Positions 14,336 through 21,264 of a stretch of 21,328 nt of DNA are shown here, in pieces. Each line of letters begins with the position of its first letter. Position 1 is the stretch's first letter. The position numbers and the translations under genes were made by a program. This DNA is from DATEPR01 sp036503065 (GTDB lineage: Bacteria > Actinomycetota > Actinomycetes > Mycobacteriales > Pseudonocardiaceae), in assembly GCA_036503065.1 (NCBI GenBank), contig DASXXM010000280.1:1-21328 (forward strand). Direction: 5' to 3'. The notes under the pieces are model-generated. The model was not told the origin of the DNA, searched no databases, and saw only the letters and a program-made list of their open reading frames with translations.

Positions 14336-15714
14336 ACGAGGGGCCGGTCACCGTCCTGCTCGGCTGCACCCAGGCGATCGCGCTGACCATGAGCGTCGCG
14401 TTCCTCGTGTACGTCTACGTGATCATCGTCCCCTACCTGCGCCACAAGCCGGCACCACCGGGTGACGCCAGCGGGTTCGACTGGCACTTTCTGGTGCCGT
14501 GCCGGGACGAGGAGGCCGTGATCGGCGACACCGTGCACTACCTGCGCACGACGTTCCCGCAGGCCCACGTGTGGGTGATCGACGACGACTCGGCGGACCG
14601 CACCGCGGCGGTGGTCGGTTCGTTACGTCGTGGCCACAGCGCCGCGCGCAACTACCTGCACCTGGTGCAACGCAGGCGCCCCAACGCCAGAACCGGCAAG
14701 GGCGACGCGCTGAACGCGGCCTACCGGGAACTGAAGGACTGGGTCGGCCGGCACGCCGAGTCGCATCGTCAGATCGTGGTCGTCGTCGACGCCGACGGCC
14801 GGCCGGCGCCGAACTGTCTTGCGGTGTGCTCGGGTACCGCCCTGTTCGGCGACGAACGCATCGGGGCGGTCCAGATCGACGTCCGCATGAGCAACCGAGG
14901 CGTCGCGCCGTCGGACCGCACGGGTTGGCGGCGCTGGCTGGGCACGACGCTGGTACGCATGCAGGACCTGGAGTTCCGCACCGCGATCGCCGCCATCCAG
15001 AAGTCCCGCGGCTACACCGGCACCATCTCGATGGGCGGCAACGGCCAGTTCGCTCGACTGTCCGCATTGGACTCCATTGCCGGCGCGGCGGCCCAGCCAT
15101 GGCGAGGTTCCCTGCTGGAGGACTTCGAGCTGGGCGTGCACCTGCTGACCGAGGGCTGGCGCACCGGTTTCACCATGGACACCCACGTGGCCCAGGAGGG
15201 CCTGTACAGCCTGCGGCGATTCCTGGTGCAGCGCACCAGATGGGGCCAGGGCACCATGCAGTGCGCAAGGTACGTGCGGCGGATCTGGGACTCCCGCCAC
15301 CTGAGCACACTCGGCGCCGCGGAGATGCTGTACTACCTGGCCCAACCGTGGCTGCAGCTGGTCGGCACGATCGTCTACCCGATCCCGCTGATCCTGCTAC
15401 TGACCAGGACCGTTGCCGACCCGGCCTGGGTGTGGCAATGGTTCACCGGCGGCGCGTGGCTCCTGTTCGCCGTGTACGGCTCGTTCGGCATCCTCCCGTT
15501 CCTGATCTGGGGCCCGATCTACTGGTGGAAATGCGAACGCCAGGGCGGTTTCCTGAAAGCCATCGGCTACGGCGCCTGCTACGCGGCGTACATCTACACG
15601 TTCTACCTGACGTCATGGCGCGCCGTCCTGCGTCTGGCCATGGGTCGTAACGGCTGGGCCAAAACCCGCAGAAACACCGAACTCCCCGACGGCATCATCG
15701 CCCTGGACCACTGA
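14332..15714 (+). CDS. Membrane GT2 glycosyltransferase coupled to exosortase
   Basis: A 460-residue family 2 glycosyltransferase of the processive membrane type (cellulose/hyaluronan/PgaC-like architecture). One N-terminal membrane span (about 12-35) precedes the catalytic domain, with FLVPCRDEEAVIG, VIDDDSADRTAA, the metal-binding DADG, acceptor-site LLEDFELG and the QRTRWGQG (Q-x-x-R-W) motif. Several C-terminal membrane spans follow (about 335-440), likely forming a glycan channel. ATG at 14332 overlaps the exosortase stop, implying coupled translation. The pairing suggests a glycan that is built or exported in connection with surface-protein anchoring. Sugar specificity cannot be read from the sequence. 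Confidence 0.9.
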   Translation: MNEGPVTVLLGCTQAIALTMSVAFLVYVYVIIVPYLRHKPAPPGDASGFDWHFLVPCRDEEAVIGDTVHYLRTTFPQAHVWVIDDDSADRTAAVVGSLRRGHSAARNYLHLVQRRRPNARTGKGDALNAAYRELKDWVGRHAESHRQIVVVVDADGRPAPNCLAVCSGTALFGDERIGAVQIDVRMSNRGVAPSDRTGWRRWLGTTLVRMQDLEFRTAIAAIQKSRGYTGTISMGGNGQFARLSALDSIAGAAAQPWRGSLLEDFELGVHLLTEGWRTGFTMDTHVAQEGLYSLRRFLVQRTRWGQGTMQCARYVRRIWDSRHLSTLGAAEMLYYLAQPWLQLVGTIVYPIPLILLLTRTVADPAWVWQWFTGGAWLLFAVYGSFGILPFLIWGPIYWWKCERQGGFLKAIGYGACYAAYIYTFYLTSWRAVLRLAMGRNGWAKTRRNTELPDGIIALDH

Positions 15715-15741
15715 GGCGATGACCGATCCCGACAATTCGGC

Positions 15742-15747
15742 TACCTT
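15742..15747 (+). promoter_or_regulatory. -10 box of nucleotidyltransferase gene, leaderless-type
   Basis: TACCTT lies exactly 6 nt before ATG 15754; no ribosome-binding site is present, consistent with a leaderless mRNA. It implies the nucleotidyltransferase is transcribed separately from the exosortase-glycosyltransferase pair. Confidence 0.5.
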
Positions 15748-15753
15748 GGATCC

Positions 15754-16503
15754 ATGATCGATCCCACCGCCGCCCAGGACGCCGCCGCGCACCTCGCCCG
15801 ACTGGACGACGCTGTCCCCGGCCTGGTCGTCGGCCTGCACGTGATCGGCTCCGCGATGCTCGACGACTACCACCCCGGCCACTCCGATCTGGACCTGGTG
15901 GCCGAGGTGGCCAATCCACCCGACGATGCCGAGTTCGCCGCGATCGCCGGGGCGCACCATGGCGACGGCCTACGCGTCGAAACCGTGTACGTCACCGTCG
16001 GCGGACTGGCAGGCGCGGGCGAGATCCAGCCGTCCCCGTGGGTGCGGGACGGCGAGGCGCACCGGGACGGCTCGCACGACCTGCACGCCGTCACCCGGCT
16101 GCAACTGGCCTGCTACAGCGCCACGCTGCGCGGCGACCGACCTGCCCTGCTCAAGGACATCGAGGCCGCCGAGAACTACTGCCGGGACAACCTGGTCAGC
16201 TACTGGCTGCCGTTGGTGGACGCCAGCGAGTCGATCCTGGCCACCCGCGAACCGGACGCCCCCTGTGCGGCCGAGTGGCTCGGCCTTGGCCCTGCCCGGC
16301 TCTGGCACACCATCCGAAGCGGGGAGATCGTCAGCAAGAGCCGGGCGGGCGAACTGGCCGCCGAGCACTGGCCGGACCTGGCCGAACCGCTCAACGACAT
16401 CCTGGCGGCCCGAGCCGGCCGGTCGGTCGCCTTGACGACACGGCACGGCTACGCGGCCGTTGAACTCGGGCGACGCATCCTCGCCGAGGCGCGGCAGGAC
16501 TGA
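15754..16503 (+). CDS. AadA-like nucleotidyltransferase with C-terminal helical domain
   Basis: A 249-residue protein of the polymerase-beta-like nucleotidyltransferase fold. The active-site signature is GSAMLDDYHPGHSDLDLV (G-S-x(n)-S-D-x-D). The C-terminal part, CAAEWLGLGPARLWHTIRSG followed by EIVSKSRAGELAAEHWPDL, resembles the substrate-binding helical domain (DUF4111) of ANT(3'')/AadA aminoglycoside adenylyltransferases, including the S-K-x-x-A-x-x-W pattern. It may adenylylate an aminoglycoside or another small hydroxyl compound. The family has many members with no demonstrated resistance activity. It lies between the surface-protein locus and dinG. Confidence 0.8.
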   Translation: MIDPTAAQDAAAHLARLDDAVPGLVVGLHVIGSAMLDDYHPGHSDLDLVAEVANPPDDAEFAAIAGAHHGDGLRVETVYVTVGGLAGAGEIQPSPWVRDGEAHRDGSHDLHAVTRLQLACYSATLRGDRPALLKDIEAAENYCRDNLVSYWLPLVDASESILATREPDAPCAAEWLGLGPARLWHTIRSGEIVSKSRAGELAAEHWPDLAEPLNDILAARAGRSVALTTRHGYAAVELGRRILAEARQD

Positions 16504-16516
16504 CGGCCCCGCCGGG

Positions 16517-16522
16517 TACGGT
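16517..16522 (+). promoter_or_regulatory. -10 box of dinG, leaderless-type
   Basis: TACGGT lies exactly 6 nt before the GTG chosen as the dinG start. This spacing, repeated at other genes here, supports the GTG at 16529 over the longer open frame beginning upstream. Confidence 0.5.
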
Positions 16523-16528
16523 CATCGG

Positions 16529-18583
16529 GTGCCCGACGCCCCCACCATCGTCCCCGCCGTGACCACCCTGCTGCATGCCGCCGTCACGGCGGTCGGCGGC
16601 GCGGAGCGGCACGGTCAGGTCGAGATGGCCGAGGCGGTCGCGCGCAGCATCCGGACCGGGGAGCACCTGGCCGTGCAGGCCGGCACCGGCACCGGCAAGT
16701 CCCTCGCGTACCTCGTCCCGGCGATCCGGCACGCGGTCGCCGAGGACGCGACCGTCGTGGTGTCCACGGCCACCATCGCGCTGCAGCGCCAGCTCGTCGA
16801 CCGTGACCTGCCCCGGCTGGCCAAGGCGCTGAAACCGCTGCTGGGCCGGGAACCCACGTTCGCCATACTCAAGGGGCGCCGCAACTACCTGTGCCTGCAC
16901 CGGGTCCACAACGGCGCGCCGGAGGAACCGGAGGAGGCCGCGCTGTTCGACCCGTTCGCCGCGTCCGCGATCGGCCGGCAGGTCAAGCGGCTGCACGAGT
17001 GGTCGAGCGACACCGAGACCGGTGACCGGGACGAACTGGTGCCCGGCGTCGGCGAGCAGGCGTGGCGACAGGTGTCGGTCAGCGGGCGGGAATGCCTTGG
17101 CGTGTCACGGTGTCCGATCGGCATGGACTGCTTCGCGGAACGCGCCAGGGCCGACGCCGGCAAGGCCGACGTGGTGGTCACGAACCACGCGATGCTGGCT
17201 ATCAACGCACTCGAGGGCTACCAGGTGCTGCCGGAGCACGACGTGGTCGTCGTGGACGAGGCGCACGACCTGGTCGACCGGGTGACATCGGCGGCGACCG
17301 CCGAGATCAGCGGCGCGGGCGTGTCGGCGGCGGCGCGGCGCTGTGGCCGGCTGATCGACCAGGACATCGCCGACCGGCTGGCCGAGGCCGCGGACGGCCT
17401 GACCCTGATGCTGACCGAACTGCCCGTCGGCCGGATGGACGAACTGGCCGAACCGCTGCGCAACACGCTGCGGGCGGTGCGCGACGCGGCCCGCTCGTGC
17501 ATCGTCGCGCTCGGCCCGGAACGGGCGGCGCAGAAGGAGAACGTGGCCGACGCGACCGCGCACAAGCTGGCCAGGGCCATGCTGGACGACACGCACGACA
17601 CCGCGGACCGGCTGCTGGACGCGTTCGACGAGGACGAGGCGCACCGCAGGGACGTGGTCTGGGTGTCCGGCGACTCGGACCGGCCCGCGTCGCTGCGGGT
17701 CGCCCCTCTGGGGGTCGGCGGCTTACTGCGCGAACGGCTGTTCGGCATGCACACCACGATCCTCACGTCGGCCACGCTCACCCTTGGCGGCGCGTTCGAC
17801 ACGTTGGCCCGGCAGTGGGGCCTGCCGCTGGTGACCACGCCGGTCCGGAAGGTCGACGGCATGGCCACGGACAAGGAACCGCCGTCCGCCGACGGTCCGA
17901 AATGGACCGGACTGGACGTCGGATCGCCGTTCGAGCACGAGCGTGCCGGCATTCTCTATGTGGCCAAGCATCTGCCGCCACCGGGTCGGGACGGGCTGGC
18001 AGAGTCCTATCTGGACGAGCTGCGCGAGCTCGTCGAGGCGGCCGGCGGGCGCACGCTCGGGCTGTTCTCGTCGATGCGCGCGGCCAAGCAGGCCACCGAG
18101 GTGCTGCGCGACAAGGTGGCGCACCCGATCCTGTGCCAGGGCGAGGATGCCACCGCGTTGCTGGTGACCAAGTTCGCCGAGGACCCGCGCACGTGCCTGT
18201 TCGGCACGCTGTCGCTGTGGCAGGGCGTCGACGTGCCGGGGCCGTCGCTGCAACTTGTCGTGGTGGACCGGATTCCGTTCCCCCGCCCGGACGATCCGCT
18301 GGCGTCGGCGCGGCAGCGGGCGGTCGCGGCGCGCGGTGGCAACGGATTCCTGACCGTGGCGGCCACGCATGCCGCGCTGCTGCTGGCCCAGGGCGCCGGC
18401 AGGCTGCTGCGGTCGATGGGTGACAAGGGTGTGGTGGCGATCCTGGACTCCCGGCTGGCCACCGCCCGCTACGGCGGGTTCCTGCGGGCATCGCTGCCGC
18501 CGTTCTGGTCCACAACGGACCCGACCGTGGTGCGAGGCGCGCTGCGCAGGCTGGATGAGGCCACACCTCACCCGGTCGTGTAA
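16529..18583 (+). CDS. dinG: DinG family iron-sulfur DNA helicase
   Basis: ATP-dependent 5'-3' superfamily 2 helicase of the XPD/DinG group, which unwinds forks, R-loops and D-loops. The 684 residues include Walker A GTGTGKS (52-58), four cysteines suited to a [4Fe-4S] cluster (C122, C189, C195, C201), the DEAH box (243-246), a helicase C-terminal domain with LFSSMRAAKQATEVL, and the late motifs GTLSLWQGVDVPG and QGAGRLLRS (Q-x-x-G-R-x-x-R). GTG 16529-16531 follows a TACGGT box by 6 nt; the open frame continues 23 codons upstream but overlaps the previous gene and shows no family similarity there. It matches Rv1329c in the mirrored cluster. No exonuclease domain is present. Confidence 0.95.
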   Translation: MPDAPTIVPAVTTLLHAAVTAVGGAERHGQVEMAEAVARSIRTGEHLAVQAGTGTGKSLAYLVPAIRHAVAEDATVVVSTATIALQRQLVDRDLPRLAKALKPLLGREPTFAILKGRRNYLCLHRVHNGAPEEPEEAALFDPFAASAIGRQVKRLHEWSSDTETGDRDELVPGVGEQAWRQVSVSGRECLGVSRCPIGMDCFAERARADAGKADVVVTNHAMLAINALEGYQVLPEHDVVVVDEAHDLVDRVTSAATAEISGAGVSAAARRCGRLIDQDIADRLAEAADGLTLMLTELPVGRMDELAEPLRNTLRAVRDAARSCIVALGPERAAQKENVADATAHKLARAMLDDTHDTADRLLDAFDEDEAHRRDVVWVSGDSDRPASLRVAPLGVGGLLRERLFGMHTTILTSATLTLGGAFDTLARQWGLPLVTTPVRKVDGMATDKEPPSADGPKWTGLDVGSPFEHERAGILYVAKHLPPPGRDGLAESYLDELRELVEAAGGRTLGLFSSMRAAKQATEVLRDKVAHPILCQGEDATALLVTKFAEDPRTCLFGTLSLWQGVDVPGPSLQLVVVDRIPFPRPDDPLASARQRAVAARGGNGFLTVAATHAALLLAQGAGRLLRSMGDKGVVAILDSRLATARYGGFLRASLPPFWSTTDPTVVRGALRRLDEATPHPVV

Positions 18584-18624
18584 CATTCCGGGCATTCCTC
18601 ATCATTCGCTGCCATCATGGCCGT

Positions 18625-19362
18625 ATGACCGAGTTTCTACCGGAGTTGGACATCCGGATGCCGGCACGACAGCGCAGACTCACCGTGCTCCTGCGGCTGA
18701 TCCTGTTGATACCACAGGACATCGCACTGTTCGTGCTGTCCATCGTGGCCACCGTGGTCATGGTCGTCGCCTGGTTCGGCGCGCTGTTCCTCGGCCGCCT
18801 GCCGTACTGGGCGGCTGATTTCCTCAGCGGCTATCTCGGCTACTACATCCGCTTCTGCGCCTACGCGTTCCTGCTCGTGGACCGGTACCCGCCGTTCCGC
18901 TGGCAGCCCGCGGACTACCCGGTCACGGTCCAACTCGAGCCGGGCCGGCTGAACCGGCTCGCGGTGTTCTTCCGTTTGCTGCTCATCATTCCGGCCGCCA
19001 TCGTGGTCGATGTGCTGACCGCGGGGTGGGCCGCGCTGTCGTTCTTCGTCTGGGTGATCGTCCTGGTACTCGGCCGGATGCCGAGACCGATCTTCGGCAC
19101 GGCCGCCGCCGTGCTGCGCTTCCAGATGCGCGCCGAGGCCTACGTCACGCTGCTCACGTCGGCCTACCCGAAGCGCGTCTTCGGCGACGAGCCGACACCC
19201 GACGCGGCGGTCGACGCGCAGACTCGGCCGCTGGTGCTGTCCGGTGCCGCACGGGCGCTGCTGATCGTGGTCATCGTGCTGGGCGTCATCAGCAGCGTGA
19301 CCAGTGGGGTCGAATCGCGGAACGTGCGGGATGACGTGTCGGTCGGGCTATCGGGCAGGTAG
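18625..19362 (+). CDS. DUF4389 family membrane protein
   Basis: A 245-residue multipass membrane protein matching the actinobacterial DUF4389 family. Two similar halves are visible, each beginning with a R-L-x-V-x-x-R-L-L-L-x-I-P pattern (RRLTVLLRLILLIPQDIALF at 17-36 and NRLAVFFRLLLIIPAAIVVD near 109-128), a duplication within the protein. A conserved RYPPFRW segment lies between them. A final hydrophobic span is at about 212-230. ATG 18625 is preceded at 6 nt by CATCAT, a weak version of the leaderless pattern. It converges on the mannosidase gene with a 15-nt overlap. Function is unknown. Confidence 0.85.
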   Translation: MTEFLPELDIRMPARQRRLTVLLRLILLIPQDIALFVLSIVATVVMVVAWFGALFLGRLPYWAADFLSGYLGYYIRFCAYAFLLVDRYPPFRWQPADYPVTVQLEPGRLNRLAVFFRLLLIIPAAIVVDVLTAGWAALSFFVWVIVLVLGRMPRPIFGTAAAVLRFQMRAEAYVTLLTSAYPKRVFGDEPTPDAAVDAQTRPLVLSGAARALLIVVIVLGVISSVTSGVESRNVRDDVSVGLSGR

Positions 19363-20769
19363 CAGGCCGCGCAGGATCTTGCCTTCCGTGGACAGGTAGA
19401 AGTTGTGGCTGTCGAACCGGGGCGAGTTCGCGAAGATCAGGTACGGGTACTTGAAGTTCTCCGCGAACCCGTAGGCCGGGAACAGGTCACCCAACCGCAT
19501 CGGCGTTGTCGTCACGTCGTCGATGATCGTGTAGCCGTTGGCCACCCTCGCGTTGGCGCGCATGCCCTGGAAGTACTGCCACGCGGTGTTCGCGTAGAAC
19601 GGGTCGTGGGTCTGGAAGAACAGGTCGAACGACGCGTTGACGTACTCCGGCCGGAACTGGTTGCCGACCGATGTCGGCGCGAACGTGGTGTAGTCGATCT
19701 CCTCCGGCAACACCGGAAAACGATTCAGCACGGCGGTCCAGGACCGGTAGTAGGACGCACCGAGTGTGGGATTTCCCGCGTGCGCGAGCACCTCGGGCCA
19801 GAACGACGCCAACTCGGACTGGCGACGGCCGACCAGCGCGCCGGTCATGAAGTCGACCTGCTTGTACCAGGTGTTGCCGTGGAACGTCTCCACCGAGAAC
19901 TTGGTGAGTGCGGTGTTGAGGAGGTTGAACCAGTCACGGGACTCCTGGTCACCGAGCAGAGCCCAGCCACCCCACAGGTACTCGTAGAACGAGTCGACCG
20001 GCGGGTTGGGCGCCTGGTCGGTGCTGTCGGCCCACGCACCCGTCTCCACGTTAAGGAACGTGCCCATCAGGTTGAGCGAGGAACGCTTGGCCACGGCCGA
20101 CCGGTAGGCGGTCTTCGCCGCCTGGAAGTACTTCGGATCGCCGGTGACCTTCGACAGGATGCCGAACTCGAGGATGTTGGTGCCGATCTCGGCCAGCGGC
20201 GGCGTGTTCCCGGAGACCGCACCGGTGTGCAGGTTGACGAACTGGAAGGGCATCCCGGTCGGCGACTTGGTGAAGGCGGGCAGCAGCCGGTCGGTGAGGT
20301 CGACGGTGAGCGCCAGCAGCTTCTGGTTGCCGGTGGCCAGGTAGCCGGCGAGCAGCCCACCGACGACGCGGATGATCGCCTCGAACACGTGGAAGTCGCC
20401 GTCGATGTCGAAGTCGACGTTCTGCTCGATCCAGGCCACGCCCGCGGCCAGGTCGGCATCCAGCTCCATCACGTAGAGCGTGTCCAGCGCCTCGATGATG
20501 GACAAACCGATCGGGTGACCCGGCACGAAGAACTCGCTGAACGTGCCCGACACCGGGTTGACCTGGTCATGCCCCCAGGCGAACTGCTTGTACCCGTTCC
20601 AGGCATGCAGGAACTCGTTCCGGATCTGGGTGGCAGCGTTCGCAGGCGGCTTCACGATGGCGCCGGTGGCGGCATCGGCCAGGTCGTTGAACCCGCCGGT
20701 CGCGGCGAGACCGCCGGCAGCGAGCAAAGCGGACAACACACTACGCCGGGACATCCCACTCTGGATCAC
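19348..20769 (-). CDS. Secreted GH47 alpha-mannosidase
   Basis: Glycoside hydrolase family 47 members are inverting, calcium-dependent alpha-1,2-mannosidases, best known from eukaryotic N-glycan trimming. Catalytic acids are present: E130 in DFHVFEAIIRVVGGLL, D259 in PVDSFYEYLWGG and E375 in NQFRPEYVNAS; T461 in LSTEGK matches the calcium-binding threonine. IIEALDTLYVM, LAEIGTNILEFG and EEIDYTTFAP also fit. MSRRSVLSALLAAGG (residues 6-20) has a twin-arginine motif and hydrophobic stretch, suggesting Tat export. GTG at 20767-20769 follows a TAGCTT box by exactly 6 nt, favouring it over ATG 20754. Length (473) is that of the catalytic domain alone. Transfer from a eukaryote or within actinobacteria is possible; GC content gives no sign of recent arrival. 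Confidence 0.9.
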   Translation of the reverse strand: MIQSGMSRRSVLSALLAAGGLAATGGFNDLADAATGAIVKPPANAATQIRNEFLHAWNGYKQFAWGHDQVNPVSGTFSEFFVPGHPIGLSIIEALDTLYVMELDADLAAGVAWIEQNVDFDIDGDFHVFEAIIRVVGGLLAGYLATGNQKLLALTVDLTDRLLPAFTKSPTGMPFQFVNLHTGAVSGNTPPLAEIGTNILEFGILSKVTGDPKYFQAAKTAYRSAVAKRSSLNLMGTFLNVETGAWADSTDQAPNPPVDSFYEYLWGGWALLGDQESRDWFNLLNTALTKFSVETFHGNTWYKQVDFMTGALVGRRQSELASFWPEVLAHAGNPTLGASYYRSWTAVLNRFPVLPEEIDYTTFAPTSVGNQFRPEYVNASFDLFFQTHDPFYANTAWQYFQGMRANARVANGYTIIDDVTTTPMRLGDLFPAYGFAENFKYPYLIFANSPRFDSHNFYLSTEGKILRGLLPAR

Positions 20770-20775
20770 AACGGC

Positions 20776-20781
20776 AAGCTA
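20776..20781 (-). promoter_or_regulatory. -10 box of the GH47 gene, leaderless-type
   Basis: TAGCTT on the minus strand ends 6 nt before the GTG at 20769. It decides the start choice for the mannosidase and fits the spacing seen at rph, mec, pncB, dinG and the nucleotidyltransferase gene. Confidence 0.5.
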
Positions 20782-20949
20782 CCGACCGGACACGAAGCGA
20801 CACAACGAGAAGCCAGATTTCTGTCCGCCACAGGACACCACGACCCACCAACCGGATGGCCCCGGCTGGGTTGATCGGACGCACCCTCACACTCCGATTA
20901 CCCGAACCGCACCTGACGCCTTCCCCGCCAACGCAGCCGCATCCGATGA

Positions 20950-21013
20950 TCACTCGATCAGGTGAGAATCGACGAATCCGGGAGCAAATCACCCGGTCCC
21001 GTTCGTCAAGCGA
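20950..21013 (+). repeat. 64-bp hairpin-forming dispersed repeat, copy 2 (intergenic)
   Basis: Matches the murI-internal copy (3981-4044) at 55 of 64 positions with no gaps and in opposite orientation. The dyads CCGGG-N9-CCCGG and GATCAGGTGA/TCACCCGGTC are kept, while most differences fall in the middle of the left half. The frame equivalent to that of murI stays open and gives TRSG...REQITRSRS again, although no start or gene context supports translation here. Confidence 0.85.
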
Positions 21014-21070
21014 AAGCAAGAACAGTCCCCCTCTCGCGACCCGGCCCCCGCCCGCGCCCACAGCCCACAG

Positions 21071-21264
21071 CCCACAGAACGGAGACCCGCCCACTGACCC
21101 AGTGCGCCATCCGCATCGACGGCGCCACGTAGCCACACGGCGTGGCCAGGACCGCCACCAGCACGACACCCGGCCAACCCACGGAACCGCCCGTGACCCA
21201 CAGAACGGAGATCGCCGGCCGACGACCCGCACAACGGAGATCCGCTAGCCGACCCAGTGCGCCA
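21071..21264. repeat. Short direct repeats, including a duplicated gene tail
   Basis: A 16-bp box (CCCACAGAACGGAGAC/T) occurs at 21071-21086 and 21197-21212, with a diverged copy at 21226-21241. The first and third copies belong to a longer direct repeat: 21071-21109 and 21226-21264 match at 32 of 39 positions, including an identical 14-mer GACCCAGTGCGCCA. The second long copy covers the last codons of the gene at the right edge, so the first copy is a displaced duplicate of that gene's end. Confidence 0.7.

Larger units (their letters stand above)
20770..21244. other. 475-bp gene-poor region with repeats
   Basis: No convincing gene lies here. Long open frames exist on both strands but read as low-complexity Arg/Pro/His or Gly/Arg/Trp sequence without family similarity. 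The region contains the mannosidase promoter at its left end, the second copy of the 64-bp dispersed element (20950-21013) and three copies of a 16-bp box plus a duplicated segment of the neighbouring gene tail further right. It looks like a decay or recombination zone. Confidence 0.6.

Noticed and set aside
16460..16528. N-terminal extension of dinG by 23 codons
   Set aside because: It overlaps the nucleotidyltransferase 3' end, has no family similarity, and the TACGGT box 6 nt before GTG 16529 supports the shorter start.
3981..21013. Composite transposon or genomic island bounded by the inverted 64-bp copies
   Set aside because: One copy lies inside murI and most of the bracketed DNA is the conserved ancestral cluster; there is no transposase and no target-site duplication visible.
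20856..21248. Open frame of 130 codons on the plus strand covering the second 64-bp repeat
   Set aside because: It reads as Arg/Pro/His/Thr low complexity, has no ribosome-binding site or -10 box at a suitable distance and resembles only the repeat part of the MurI extension. Treated as intergenic, though the shared frame with murI is noted.
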